DNA of 64,000 nt, from NCBI RefSeq assembly GCF_051020765.1, contig NC_134929.1, forward strand, positions 4,986,786-5,050,785, read 5' to 3'. Each line of letters begins with the position of its first letter. Positions within the stretch are counted from its first letter, which is position 1. Positions 34,104 to 46,155 of this stretch are shown in pieces. The notes under the pieces are model-generated. The model was given only the letters and a program-made list of their open reading frames with translations, was not told where the DNA came from and did no database searches. A program made the translations under genes and the position numbers. The DNA is from Lasioglossum baleicum. Taxonomy: Eukaryota > Arthropoda > Insecta > Hymenoptera > Halictidae.

Positions 34104-35780
34104 ATTCAGCGAGCCCGGTAACCGGGCCACCGACGAGATACTATTAAAGACTGCCAGCCCCTGTGTTATTCCGCGGGACCGGTAAGTGGGCGCGAGTGGG
34201 CGCGGGGATAACGGGAAAGTTACAGTTACCTGATATACCACAGCGGTAAAAGTTCCACAATCGACGAGATATTCGTCAAGTGGAAGAAGAATGATATAGT
34301 AGAATGCTGACATTACCCATTCTGTAATTGCCTTATAATACTATTTGTATATGTATAATTCTCTTATTGTATTCTTATTTCCGTTATTATCACCATTGTA
34401 ATAATTGTTTACAATATAATCGATAGTTTATAGATGAAGGAAAAATGAAAGTAATTACTACGTAATATTCTATAAATGTATATTGGAATTTAAATAGTAA
34501 TTTGAACATTATTGCGTTATATATAAAATAATGATTCTTAAAAAATATTCTGTTATGTTATGTAATGACAAAATTCAATCGTTCTTATTAAGATCCTTAG
34601 TAGGAAACAGAAAATTAATTTTTTTACTTATTTATCCCATACTTGTAATGCTCGATAGCATTATTGACTGCAATTATTAAAGCAGAGGTAGGAACAAGAT
34701 AAAAGTATTAACTAATTTTCGACGGCTCCTATCCATACAATGTTATTTAGAGGCAGTATTTCGTACGAAGATATCTAAAAAAATAATTCTATTTGACTCT
34801 ATACGAATATTTCTTGCACCATATATGACGCTATTTAAAAAGTGCGTGTAACATTATTTTATTTCATTCTGAACTGAACCCCTTCCTGAAACATGATTCA
34901 TTTATGAGTACATTGTGCGACGAGGCGAAGATCTAGCAGACGAAGTCGAAGTCGAAATCTTAAAAGAATAAGGACTCTCCGCGTCTCTTCTTTTCCCGAC
35001 GCTGTCCTTCTTTGTGTCCGAAACTTGCGTCGCTCATTGCATAAGCAAATATCATCGGAATTATATAATTTTGGTATCATTTTCATAAAAAGAAACAAAA
35101 TTCACCAAATATGTTAAGGAAAATCCTATAAAAAAGTAATGATAAATAATTAAGCTTTGTTGTTTGATTAGTAGTCTCACACCGATATACCCGACCCGAC
35201 CCGTATCATGTTACAATGTTTCACTCCATTCCACGGCGACCGAAGCCCTCGAGCTTCACTTCCCTTTTCTCCGTTCGTCATCATAGAATAGTGTTTCCTG
35301 AAAATTGAATGTCTCTGGCCAGACTCGAGTTTTCGACATTTATAGCAAGCTTGCTATAATCTTATCTTATTTGTCAAAATTTAGTTTTCTATTTAAAATA
35401 TTTTGTTGTTAAAACTCATTAATAGTTTTAAATAGTACTTGAAATATTGAAAATGATATTGGAATATTGGAATATTACAATTTGGAATGAAGGGCCTAGC
35501 CGGACGAGGTAGTCCTTCGAATTATTTAAACAGTCGTTGCATCATTCAATTTTCGGTCAATTTTCCCCATTTACTTGCATTAATTTAATCATATAATTGC
35601 ATATAATTGAAATTGATATTTGAGATTTTCTCCCGATTTTTTGGTTCAAAATGTTAATTACACAAAGTGAAAAACACACAAAAATTCGACAAATGCAGGT
35701 TTTTTAGAGAAATTGAAAAATAGCATTGATCATATTTTTAGACTATCAACATACCAGAACTTTTGTTACGACAGCGCGTA
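34104..35780. other. AT-rich stretch with an old repeat relic
   Basis: 34104-34200 is flanking sequence of foldback copy 2 with a small repeat. 34960-35205 is a degenerate copy of the GC-rich/GGTATCATTTT repeat seen near the Tigger ends (3100-3200, 8150-8600). The rest is unremarkable AT-rich DNA with no gene. Confidence 0.55.
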
Positions 35781-36583
35781 TAGTCCAGTCGCCAGGTACT
35801 TTTACCTGGAAAGTATTCCGAACTTAATGAAATTTTGACACGTCATTTAGGGGTACTCTGGGGTGTCGAATCTGTGAGTTTTCAACCTCGAGGACCCTGT
35901 GCTAACTTGGGGAGGGAGAAAAAACCACGATTCTGATTACCTTGTTTTGGTTTTTCGCCTATTACTCAAAAACTGAAAAAAAACGACGGCGGGGCCCGAT
36001 CGGGGATGTTTTTTTTTATTATTAATATCTATATTGCTATTAAACATAACACCAACAAAAATATAAAAAGGCTCGAATCCACTCGATTGAAGTAAATAAA
36101 TTGTGCTGTCCTCCCCAGTTAATAGTGAAAATGTAAGGGGTATCCGTAGTATGAAGATTATACATAGATATGTTGAAAAACTAAAGTTATGAGCCAAAAA
36201 CTTGCAATTTCCTGCTAAATGTCACAATGCGTGGCTCAAAATGTCATTTTGAGAAACATTTCCTAATTTTGAACACCTGTCTATCGGTGCCTGTTGGGTC
36301 AAAAAAAAAGATTGAACAGTGAAATTTGAAGAAAATTTAATGCTCTTTCCAAAAATGAAAAACAAAAGTTCTGAGGACCCACAGTTTTTGAGTAATAGGC
36401 GAAAAACCAAGACAAGGTAATAAAAATCGTGGTTTTTCCCCCTCCCCAAGTTAGCACAGGGTCCTCGAGGTCGAAAACTGAGATTCGACACTCCAGAGTA
36501 CCCCTAAATGACGTGTCAAAATTTCATTAAGTTCGGAATACTTTCCAGGTAGACGCCTTTTTTTCGACCTGCCGACTGGACTA
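35781..36583. mobile_element. Hairpin MITE with TA target site (Tc1/mariner-like)
   Basis: The ends are TAGTCCAGTCG at 35781 and its complement at 36583, each flanked by TA (35779-35780, 36584-36585). Arms of about 250 bp pair around an AT-rich centre. Two frames of about 90 codons are mirror artefacts. Confidence 0.8.
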
Positions 36584-36584
36584 T

Positions 36585-36773
36585 ATGAAAAAACTTGACG
36601 ACACTGAGGAAAATGAAAAATTGAATAACTCCGAGAAAAATGGAAAACTTAATGACTCCGAGAAAAATAAAGAACTTACTGACTCTGAGGAAAATGAAAA
36701 ATTTAATAACTCTCAGTTAATAAGCAGTCTTCAATGCCTCTTAAAAATGCAATTAATCGCATGTAGGGATTGA
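36585..36773 (+). other. Short frame with a 9-residue repeat
   Basis: A 62-codon frame beginning at the ATG that straddles the right boundary of the MITE. It contains about 4.5 copies of a 27-bp unit encoding KLNDSEKNK-like residues, highly charged. I do not recognise it. It could be the remains of a coding exon or a simple minisatellite that happens to stay open. Confidence 0.35.
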
Positions 36774-37120
36774 TCAGGTGTTTCTCTCTCTATATTAAAA
36801 AATATTAAAAAATCCTTTGACAAATCTGTTTTGTGGCGTCAGGATACTGCTGTTGATATTCCATCACAGTTTGTATAGTATATGTATATTATTTCTCCTC
36901 TTTGTTTCTATATAAAATTTTATTATGATCCTCCATTAGTTTAACGCCCCGTTCAGCGGTATCATTGACCACCTTCAGTCTATGTTTCAGTCAGACTACT
37001 TATTCATAATAACTTCTTTTTCCGATATTATAACTGTTTTTCTTTTGTAGATTGGAGCATATTAATGAATTTATTTATAAGGGAGTAGAGAGACTTCCAG
37101 GATTGCAAGATATTCATTTA
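36774..37120. other. Stretch without a recognised feature
   Basis: AT-rich, with no open frame of note and no repeat partner in the window. Confidence 0.5.
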
Positions 37121-37124
37121 CTCA

Positions 37125-38060
37125 TTTCTCGATAATACAAACACGGGGTTTTTCACTAGTCAAAAACGCTAGATAAAACATCGATCTAGGGCGCTACCTG
37201 CCTCAAAAGTCCTATTTTTTCGTTTACGAGGCGTAATTTGCATTATTCGGCAGCATGTAGCTATGATGAAAAAAAAACTTTTTTAAAAAAAATTAAACCG
37301 ACTTCGAAAAAACGCACTAAAAAGTATAAAATAATTTCCATTTAATACAGTGAATACACACGAACTTAAATACAATACAATCTTTTCGGAGGCGGCGCAA
37401 ATATATTATTTAAATATAAATATATTAGTATTTAGAACAATTTAAGGATTTTCGTAATTTCCAGTGTCGAAAATTTTCAATTTTGCGCCGCCTTCGAAAA
37501 GATTGTATTGTATTTAAGTTCGTGTGTATTCCCATATATTAAATGGAAATTATTTTATACTTTTTAGTGCGTTTTTTGAAGTCGGTTGAATTTAAAAAAA
37601 AAAAATTTTTTTTATTTCACACTTTTTTATCTCTGTCAGCCGTCACATTCCAAATCGTAATTTATAAATATCTGAAAGCCGCAATCGATAGCGGTAACGA
37701 CGTCGCGTCGTTACTTTTCCTAATGTCTAACATTCAGCGGAGTTCACGACGGTATCACCACCCTACATTTTCGCAAATAAAATCGTAATTAAGTAAAATT
37801 TTTTTTCACGGGGGGCCATCTCGGGAACATACTCTACAAGATGCAAAAGGTTTCGTTCCGATTGGTCCATCCATCTCGGCGTAATCGGTGAACATACATT
37901 GAAAAAAAAGCGAGAAAAAAGGCACATACAGATCGAATTGAGTAACCTCCTCCTTTTTCGAAGTCGGTTAAAAATAGCTATATGTGCAGTTGTATGCTTC
38001 CGAATAATGCAAATTACGCCCCTTAATATCTCTGTCAGTCATGTATATATGAAAAAACTC
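37125..38060. mobile_element. Nested MITEs with AACCGACTTCGAAAAA ends
   Basis: 37285-37400 and 37480-37600 are inverted copies carrying AACCGACTTCGAAAAA and a shared GGCGGCGCAA/TTGCGCCGCC core. 37930-37970 holds the complement again, followed by CTCCTCC. The outer parts (37130-37260, 37990-38030) form a further inverted pair with GCATTATTCGG. The outer left part recurs at 39530-39680. No gene. Confidence 0.6.
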
Positions 38061-38119
38061 TTCAAACAAAAGTTGTAGTATATAAGGAGGTGGATATAGT
38101 ATCAGAGAAAAAAAATTTT

Positions 38120-38410
38120 TTCAAAGTCATTATTTCAAGTTTTCAAGGTCACGGATGTTTTTTCTATCAACAACTGTTTATGCTATATATGGATTCTTAA
38201 AGAGAAAAAAGACAAATTCAACGATATATATAACGTCTATTTATGTCAAGATTTAAAAAATTCAAAATTTTCAAATTTGCTGCGCCTCATTTTCCCATGG
38301 TCCAAAATCGGCCCCAAAATTTTTCCTGATCACTTTCTCAACATTTGTTACATTTCTGGTTTACGGGACCAAAAAATTTCATGGTCGAAAAATAAGGTCC
38401 ACCCTAATGT
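38120..38410. repeat. Diverged copy of the outer palindrome-arm repeat
   Basis: It shares the order of motifs of 15955-16390, including AAAGACAAATTCAACGATAT, a GCTGCG..TCATTTTCCCATGG-like block and the end AATAAGGTCCACCCTAA. It is the oldest of the three copies. Confidence 0.65.
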
Positions 38411-38419
38411 ACATATACG

Positions 38420-39000
38420 TAAATTACGAGAAGCAGTAAAGGGTGCTTAACGTCGAAGAAGAAAATCCTGGTAATTAAAACTTAATATGTACTACATTCC
38501 ACGTTATTAGAACAATTGTAGTTTAACTATGATACATTTTATATCAACATTTTTTATTTACACCTAGAAACGCCTCTGTCTCGGAAGGAAATGGACATTC
38601 GAAAGAAGCAATAAAATTAGAGCAACATCGCGAAAAAAAAATGAGTTTGCAATAACCTCAATATTTTATGAAATTCTATTATAATTATAGTTATGACTGT
38701 ATTTTTTTATTATAGGAAGACAGAAGATCAAATAAACTTGTGTATGCTAGTATAAAATCAATTTATATATATTATACAATTTATTTTATTATTTGTTTGA
38801 CAACTAATAAATCTACAAATTGTTTCATAAACTAAAAAATACTTCCTGCATTTTCGTATTCTCCAATCAGTCCAAATAAATACCATCAACGTGTTCTCAT
38901 ATACCAATTTTTATTAATGCAATTATGACAGTAACAAAACGTTTCTATTTAAAATGAATACATATTTTGAACATAGTTTTAACATTTTTAAATTTTTGGA
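38420..39000. other. AT-rich stretch without a recognised feature
   Basis: No gene, tandem repeat or terminal repeat seen. Confidence 0.5.
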
Positions 39001-39245
39001 AGGTTAAAAAATGTAATTAAAAAAGTAATGAAAAATAAAAAGAAAAAAAAATCCTCGCTGCACGGGGACTCGAATGCTAGCTCCAGATTGCGATTCATAC
39101 GCTCGACGGCTCGACAGTCGAATTTCAGTTTCGTTTCCGTAAGCCGTAAAGCATGGCAACATGGCAAGTGCTAAAAATAGATTGCGGCTGGCACAAGCGC
39201 ACAAGCAGCGCACACGGATATAGTAAAGGTACGCTGGTGAGTATA
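39001..39245. mobile_element. Fragment of a foldback element, copy 2 type
   Basis: Homologous to 33670-33930, from GGAAGGTTAAAAAATG to the GC-rich block with CACAAGCAG. It is truncated at both ends and has no duplication of its own. Confidence 0.75.
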
Positions 39246-39529
39246 GCGCGCGGGCGCGTTGTTAACACGATACCAATACAGTGTCTTCTGCACCGACGAA
39301 ATGCCGTCGGTGGCCTCCTGTTTCTCACTCCAGTCAGAATATATCCTAGAGGGCTTAAGAGAACACCGAAAAATTCGAGTCCCGCCAACTCCCGTAAGGC
39401 TGGCAGTCTTTAAGGGGGCCGTCTCCTAGCAGATGACGGTCGCGCGTGAACACTCACACACCGCTAGAGTACACTCACACACCGCTAGACCACGTATACG
39501 TACGCGAGAATTGCTAGGATCAGGGAAAT

Positions 39530-39960
39530 GCGTTCTGATTTCTCGATAATGCAAAGACGGGGGTTTTTATTAGTCAAAATCGCTAGATAAAAGATCAATC
39601 TAGCGCGCTGTTTGCTTCAAAAGTCGTTCTTTTACGTTTCCGAGCAATGATTTTGCAATATTCGGCTGCATGTTGCCCGTCGGAGAGGCTAGTACGCCGG
39701 CGTGACTGCAGCGCCATCTAACGGGCAACATGCGACGGGCAACATGCAAACAAACGTTTGTAGCTCATTGCAATGTTGACCGATTTCGATGAAATTTTCA
39801 GTATGCATATAAGTTACCGAAATCTATAAAACACATTTTTTAAATTATCGTTACAGGCCCAGATAAAAAAGTTGGCAAAACATTATATTTTAAAATTTTG
39901 TATAATTCCTACCAATTGCAATCGTAATAAATTTTAGTTTACTTATTCTCTAGCGAACCA
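39530..39960. repeat. Pieces of two MITE families
   Basis: 39530-39680 repeats 37125-37260. 39750-39960 resembles the right arm of the MITE at 20315-20987 (GACCGATTTCGATGAAATTT and following). GGGCAACATGC occurs twice at 39720-39750. Confidence 0.6.
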
Positions 39961-41366
39961 GTCGGTCTAACATCTTAAAAAAATTCAAGTCCTTTGGACC
40001 AATTTCTAAAAAGTTATGCGATTTTTAAGCGTGTCCACTTATTATCGCCGCTGACTGTAGCTGCCTCAGGGCTCTGCTACATCATCGCATCGGCCGCAAC
40101 ATAGCTACGTTACTGGTTTGACGCGCATGCGCGAAAAAAACGTGGAATCTGGGCACACTGGTCACAGCTCTGACCGACCAGTCCTGAACCGCTAGAGCAG
40201 TGATGCCAGAATCGGGGACGCGAGGACGCTTCCCCTCCAGCACAGGTTCCCCCTCTCTGACGGACCGTCCTCGCCGTAGCTTCTGCTGCGCACGCGCTAC
40301 ACACGAACGTACTTCTACTCTGCCCGTGTGAGTGCATGCTCGATTGCACACGCGCTACACAAACAAGTGTACCTCTACCATGTCCGTGTGACTACCTGCT
40401 CGACCGAACGCGTCGGCGACGCGTTCCTTCGATTTTCACCAATTTTCATGTTGCCGAAGTTTCGGAAGCACGAGTCGGAAAGTCGGGATCTGGAGACGGC
40501 GCGCATTTGAATCCTGGGACGGCGCGGCGCGGCGCGGTGCACATTTTGCTATAACTTTTGATCTAAAAAAGATATCGAAGCGAAATTTGGACTAAATTTT
40601 TTTTTAAAAAACCGGGTTTAATGGTTAATCCTAAAATATGTTTTGTATTTCTTAAAAAATTTTTCTCGTTGATTTTTAAAGTTAAGGTAGTCCAGAAGGC
40701 CCCCAACACAAATTGATTTTTAGTCGAACCATGCTCAATAAACAATTACGAAAAAATTTATAAATATTAATTAAAATTAAATAAAAATTAAAATATTATA
40801 AATTATGCAGACATGTTTAAAAAAATTGAAAATCTCGAAACATTCGAAGAAAATGCATATTTCGTATTGAACTTTTCGAGATACCAGTTTTATAAAAATT
40901 CATTAGTCCGATATTATTGAAACAATTGTCCTTAATTTTTCTCAGAATTTTTTATAAATTGTATCGTTGTTAAAAAATCAAAATCAATTTTTTCGATATT
41001 TCTTTGTTGATGTATTATGTAATACTGAATATTTTTATAATCAGAAAAATAATGTACAGACTTGATAATGCAATATAAAATATTTTATTTACGTTATATT
41101 TCAATATACATATGTGCATCACTCCTAACAATTTTGGTAATCACATAATTATTGTAACGACATTTTACATATATCAGGTCGTCAAGTATGAAACTAGACA
41201 ACTAAAACACAAATTTCAAACACATTTGTCAAGTTTCATACATCTCCGGTTACGAAAATCGATTTTAAATGGTCCCTGCCTTTCTGTAACATAACAAAAA
41301 AAAAAAAATTAGTTAAAGTCATGATTGCAAAGTATAGAATAAAATATTAATGTATAACTTTATAGT

Positions 41367-41616
41367 TATAAGGAGGCTCGACACGGAATTCAGGCTCGAT
41401 ACGGAATTCATAAAGATTTGACACGACGTGTTATTTCGTTGATCGCTCGCAGGGGACTGTCTCTTTTTATTTTTAAACAAAATCACAACGTAAACATTAA
41501 CAAAACATTAACGCAATCAATAAAAACATATATAACACTTGCAATCAATAAAAACATATATAACACTTGCAATCAATAAAAACATATAAAACATGCACAC
41601 TTACATCATTCTTACA
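41367..41616 (-). repeat. 3' LTR of the gypsy element
   Basis: 250 bp, by eye identical to 46156-46405. In the sense direction it starts TGTAAGAATG and ends CCTTATA. It holds three copies of a 28-bp unit (AATCAATAAAAACATATATA on the plus strand) and a duplicated CGGAATTC word. TAGT (41363-41366) is the target duplication. Confidence 0.92.
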
Positions 41617-41777
41617 ATTCGGCCGTCCTGACGACAAATCGTCCCGATTTACCGAAATATAAACAACAAATATATACCGATGACAAATATATGTCGATTC
41701 ACAGCTTACAACTCTCGGCCGTCCTGACGACAAATCGTCTCGATTTAATATTTAAATATAAAATTAAACACCTAAAT
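41617..41777 (-). repeat. Gypsy 3' untranslated region with two hairpin repeats
   Basis: The motif CGGCCGTCCTGACGACAAAT, followed by CGTC, occurs twice, at about 41619 and 41717. Each contains GACGA and TCGTC flanking CAAA, a small hairpin. It lies between the stop codon and the 3' LTR. Confidence 0.6.
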
Positions 41778-44700
41778 CTACGGTGACGGTCGCCACGGTC
41801 GCATGTTGGCGGCTTCCCATGTTCCACGGTAGGGTATTTGCGACAACTGGAACCCCTCTACATCTTTGATTACGTATCGATCGTTTCGCAATACACGATC
41901 GATCTCGTACGGTCCTTTAAACCGCGGAATCATTTTTGTTGACACTCCTGGGGTGCAATCGTAATTCTTGATGAACACCTTATCTCCAACCCTATATTTA
42001 TTCGGAACCTTATGTCTTTTATCGAAAGTGCGTTTTTGTGACTCCTGATTCTTCCGAATCTGTTCACTAGCTTCTTTTCGGAGGCTGTTTAAATCACGGG
42101 AAACACTAATCTTTCCACTGATTTCCAACATATCACGCAACCCATCTATGACCTCACCACGCTGTTGCATCCCAAACAGTAACATACTCGGACTCTTGTT
42201 GGTAGACTTACAAAAAGTATTATTGCACGCAAATTCAACCTCTCGCAACACATTGTGCCATACCACACCACGCTCACTCATCAATTTAGCGATCATCGGC
42301 AAAATTGTGCGATTATATCTTTCTACCTGCCCGTTCGCCTGAGGGGAAGCGGTCGCTATCATAACGTGTTGTATATTATACTCTTGTGTAAACTCATCAA
42401 ATTCACGAGACGTAAAACAACTTCCTCGGTCCGAAACGATACGCAGTGGCCGACTATAATGCTCGAAATACGATTTTAAACACTTTATAAGATCGGCGGT
42501 GTTCGTTGTTTTAGTTGGATACATTTTAATATACTTAGTGAACGCGTCGACTACAACAAATATATAATTGTAACGCGATTTGTGCGATCTCGAAACAGGA
42601 GCCAAATGATCAATGTGTAGCGTATCAAAAGGTGCATCCCCTTTCGGTATACAGTGCAAGGTACCTTCCAATTTTCCGTAGTTTGGCGTGTACGCAATAC
42701 ATTTCAAACAGCCACGAATGTGTTTCTCGATCTTGGATCTCATATCCGGAAACCAATAAGTATCTGCAATGTTCCGCGCAGTTTTCTCAATTCCGACGTG
42801 TCCCATCTCATTGTGGTATTTATACATAACGCTCGATTCCAAATTGCTCGGCACGTAAAACAAAATTTTACCCTGATACTTCCGATATACTAGACCGTTC
42901 CTCATTTCGTACAATTTACTTTCCGTGGTTTCTAACTCTGTACGGATTTTCTCGATATCTTTATCATTATGTTGGCATAGCGCTAAATTTCTATCGAACG
43001 AATTGTCTTCGATCACGAGAACCTGACGACTTAACGAGTCTACGTGGAGCATACGCGAACCAGCCCTATGCTCTAGCACATAGTCGTAATTTTGCATTTC
43101 AAGTACCCAACGTGCAATTCGAAGATTGGTCTCTTTTTTATTTAGTGTCAAACTAAGAGCTTGACAATCCGTAAGTATCTTAAATTTTATTCCTAGTAAA
43201 TATGTTCGGAAACGGCGGAGGGCAGAAACGATTGCTAGTGTTTCTAACTCGAAACTATGATAGCGCGATTCAATCTCGGTTGTTCGTTTAGAAAAGTAAA
43301 ATACTGGATGCAGCTTCTTGTCGGCTTTCCTTTGCAACAGGATAGCACCAAACCCCGACGCGCTCGCGTCACAATGCAACTCAGTCTCGTCTCGCGGAGA
43401 ATAAATACTTAATATCGGCGCGTTTAACAATCGATTCTTAAGCATCTCGAACGCTTGTTTTTCTTTTTCGCCTAACTGAAACTTCGCATCCTTTCTCGTC
43501 AAATCGTACAAAGGCTTCGCGAGGATAGAAAAACCCTCAATAAATTTCCGAAAATATGAACAGAGGCCTAAAAATCCCTGCACCTCTCGAACATTTCGCG
43601 GGAGAGGAAATTTCTTTACCGCCTCGAGTCCTTGTTCCGTCGGCCTAATTCCTTCGTTCGTTACAGTATAACCCAAATAATCGAGTTTTGTTTGGAGAAA
43701 TCTGCATTTATCTAACCGTAAATTCAAAAGATTCGCTGTAAGTAGTTTAAATACTTTTCCGAGGACTTCCATATGATGTTCTATCGTCTCAGTCGCGATA
43801 AGAAAATCATCCAAATAAACAGATATTTTGCCCTCATTGATTAGTTCTTTAAAGATTTCCGTGACGTAGCGTTGGAATTTAAGAGGCGCACCTTTTAACC
43901 CGAATGGCATCCTCGTGTATTCGTATTGCCCGAAAGGCGTTACGAACGATGTAAATTTAACCGACGCTTCGTCCATCTTAACATGGAAAAATCCATCTTT
44001 TAAATCGAGTGTCGTGAAATATTTTTTTCCCTCCAGTAGATCTAATTGATCTTCGATCAATGGCAGAGGAAAGTTATCGCGAACCGTGATTTTATTCAAT
44101 GTGCGGAAATCTACGCACATTCTAATTTCTCCGTTCTTTTTCTTCGTCAGAACGATAGGAGATGCGTACTCGGATGTGCTCTCCCTAATTATACCTCTTT
44201 CTAATAATCCGTCGAGGATACAACGTAATTTATTTTTCTCATCATACGATAATCTACGAGGTGAAAATGAAAAAGGTTTGTCGTTCGTAAGCGTTAATTT
44301 CATCGTATTTTCTACGCTTGGCTCTGCAGGTCTCTGTGCGTTAATGTACGTCTTATTAAACAACTCGCGTGCTCGTGTCTTAATCTCAGCCGAAAGGCTC
44401 TCGTCGAAATGCATGTCGTCGGCACTAATGCACGCGTTAACCTGATCTATCTCAATGTTCATAATGTCGGCTATATCGTTGCATTCTACCGTTTCTTCTC
44501 TACTCAACGATAACTTGGCAATTTTCATGAAGTCGCGTCCTAAAACTAATGGGTTTTTCATCGTTTCATCCGGTACAATTCTCAACGTAACATAATATTT
44601 TACTGCGTCATAAATAATCGTAGCTCGCATCTTTCCTAAAACGTTCAAGTCACTACCATTAATTCCATGAAACCTATCTGAATCGCGATCGGTCATAAAA

Positions 44701-46043
44701 CACATTCTCGGAATGTAACCCTCTTTAACAAAACTAATCGGGCTCCCTGAATCAATTAGTGCGTTTACTTTTGTACTGAAACTACCGCTCTCGCTACTTA
44801 TCTGTAATTCTACCGCACGCCGAAAGTCATCGTCTTCTTTCCGCCCACGGGTAATGTAGTTGACTTCGCCCCTCGTTGTCTGTGTGCTGCATTGATTTGC
44901 TCGATGACCCATCTGTCCGCACGTGAAACAGGAACCCCTTTCTCTTGCTGGCTTCGTACAATCAGCTGAGAAGTGACCCGGCTCGTTGCAATTAAAACAT
45001 CTCCGCCCGGTGCTCGCTGATCCTTGTCCTTCCCTCGGCGATGGCCTTCCCGATCCTTGTCCTTCCCTCGGCAATGGCCTTCCTGATCCGACAGCTGAAG
45101 GGCCTGTTGTTTGGTGGCGTATGGGTGGTCTACCGGATCCATCCAACGGTGTGACTTTACCCGACAGCAAAACTCCTTCCGATAGTCGCGGTCTTCCCGC
45201 CGGCAACTTGACGTTTGTGAAAGCCGTCAGTATTTCATCCACGGACTTATAACACTGCACCTTAGCTTGTATTTGCAATTCCCTATTCGGTATACCGTCA
45301 ACGACGTAGCTAAGTAATTCTGTTTCCGAAACAGGCACTCGGTTTGCAAGGATTGTCTTATCATGCACGTAATCGGCGAAAGATTCTTCCACGGCCCATT
45401 TCCTCGTTTCAAGCTCGCGTCTCAAACATAAAGGATCTAGTCGTTGCCCGTACAGCCTCTTCAACTCTTTCAAAAGCTCATCGGTGCCTAATTCCACACA
45501 GTCCATTCTAGAATGATACCACTTCAATGCGCGACCCGTCAATCTGCTACACACTAGAGCTTTCGCTTGGTGGTTGTCCAACTCGTACGTCGACAGGAGT
45601 CCTCTCACCTGTTTCTCCCACCGGTCAAAGTCCTTACTATTCCCACCAAATTCACCCACTATTTCTTTCAACTCTTGCCACTTCTTCACTCTCGTCCGTC
45701 CAGATGCGTTTGCTTCTGATCTTGGCGTCTCCCGTAACAACGCCAATTCTCTTCTAAACAGTTCGTTCTCTCGTACAACAACGTCTCGTTCTCTCCTTAG
45801 AACGTCTAATTCGCGTAAAGTTATCTCGTCCACCAGCCCTCTCGTATCGGGTCGATGGCGAGTCTCGTCGCTCGTCCCCGCAACCGGTTCTTCCGTACAC
45901 CCATCATCTGTCATAGCTAATTCTTCCACTGTGACACCAGCACCCAATAAACGTTTTATCAGTTCGGCCTTCGTACCAGTCGATTGCAAATTCTTGGCTT
46001 TCAGCTTCTCTTTCAGTTCCGGTACCGTAAGAGAACAACTCAT
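41778..46043 (-). CDS. Gypsy gag-pol polyprotein with N-terminal SAP domain
   Basis: A single 1421-residue frame from ATG at 46043. Residues about 1-40 form a SAP-type helix-turn-helix (LTVPELKEKLKAKNLQSTG), known in other proteins for DNA or chromatin binding. The gag capsid part spans about 115-285. Two CCHC knuckles lie at 349-362 and 372-385. The protease has DSG at 431-433. The reverse transcriptase spans about 585-790, with YLDD at 743-746. RNase H follows from about 885, including HCDASASGFG. The integrase starts with an H-H-C-C zinc finger (about 1077-1115), followed by a core with D (IDHL), D (SDRG) and E (NGQVERYN), and ends with a GPY/F-type module (RFKGPYEI). No stop or frameshift separates gag and pol, so they would be made as one protein. 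The 5' LTR is at 46156, about 110 bp upstream. All catalytic motifs are intact. Confidence 0.95.
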   Translation of the reverse strand: MSCSLTVPELKEKLKAKNLQSTGTKAELIKRLLGAGVTVEELAMTDDGCTEEPVAGTSDETRHRPDTRGLVDEITLRELDVLRRERDVVVRENELFRRELALLRETPRSEANASGRTRVKKWQELKEIVGEFGGNSKDFDRWEKQVRGLLSTYELDNHQAKALVCSRLTGRALKWYHSRMDCVELGTDELLKELKRLYGQRLDPLCLRRELETRKWAVEESFADYVHDKTILANRVPVSETELLSYVVDGIPNRELQIQAKVQCYKSVDEILTAFTNVKLPAGRPRLSEGVLLSGKVTPLDGSGRPPIRHQTTGPSAVGSGRPLPREGQGSGRPSPREGQGSASTGRRCFNCNEPGHFSADCTKPARERGSCFTCGQMGHRANQCSTQTTRGEVNYITRGRKEDDDFRRAVELQISSESGSFSTKVNALIDSGSPISFVKEGYIPRMCFMTDRDSDRFHGINGSDLNVLGKMRATIIYDAVKYYVTLRIVPDETMKNPLVLGRDFMKIAKLSLSREETVECNDIADIMNIEIDQVNACISADDMHFDESLSAEIKTRARELFNKTYINAQRPAEPSVENTMKLTLTNDKPFSFSPRRLSYDEKNKLRCILDGLLERGIIRESTSEYASPIVLTKKKNGEIRMCVDFRTLNKITVRDNFPLPLIEDQLDLLEGKKYFTTLDLKDGFFHVKMDEASVKFTSFVTPFGQYEYTRMPFGLKGAPLKFQRYVTEIFKELINEGKISVYLDDFLIATETIEHHMEVLGKVFKLLTANLLNLRLDKCRFLQTKLDYLGYTVTNEGIRPTEQGLEAVKKFPLPRNVREVQGFLGLCSYFRKFIEGFSILAKPLYDLTRKDAKFQLGEKEKQAFEMLKNRLLNAPILSIYSPRDETELHCDASASGFGAILLQRKADKKLHPVFYFSKRTTEIESRYHSFELETLAIVSALRRFRTYLLGIKFKILTDCQALSLTLNKKETNLRIARWVLEMQNYDYVLEHRAGSRMLHVDSLSRQVLVIEDNSFDRNLALCQHNDKDIEKIRTELETTESKLYEMRNGLVYRKYQGKILFYVPSNLESSVMYKYHNEMGHVGIEKTARNIADTYWFPDMRSKIEKHIRGCLKCIAYTPNYGKLEGTLHCIPKGDAPFDTLHIDHLAPVSRSHKSRYNYIFVVVDAFTKYIKMYPTKTTNTADLIKCLKSYFEHYSRPLRIVSDRGSCFTSREFDEFTQEYNIQHVMIATASPQANGQVERYNRTILPMIAKLMSERGVVWHNVLREVEFACNNTFCKSTNKSPSMLLFGMQQRGEVIDGLRDMLEISGKISVSRDLNSLRKEASEQIRKNQESQKRTFDKRHKVPNKYRVGDKVFIKNYDCTPGVSTKMIPRFKGPYEIDRVLRNDRYVIKDVEGFQLSQIPYRGTWEAANMRPWRPSP

Positions 46044-46155
46044 TTTTAAGCGACACGGTATGAAATTTCACACAAATGTCCGTCACGTAACTTCACGTAA
46101 AACCGACTTGAAATTGAAATTGCGAAACGACTGTCTCAATCCCACTTCTGAAAAT

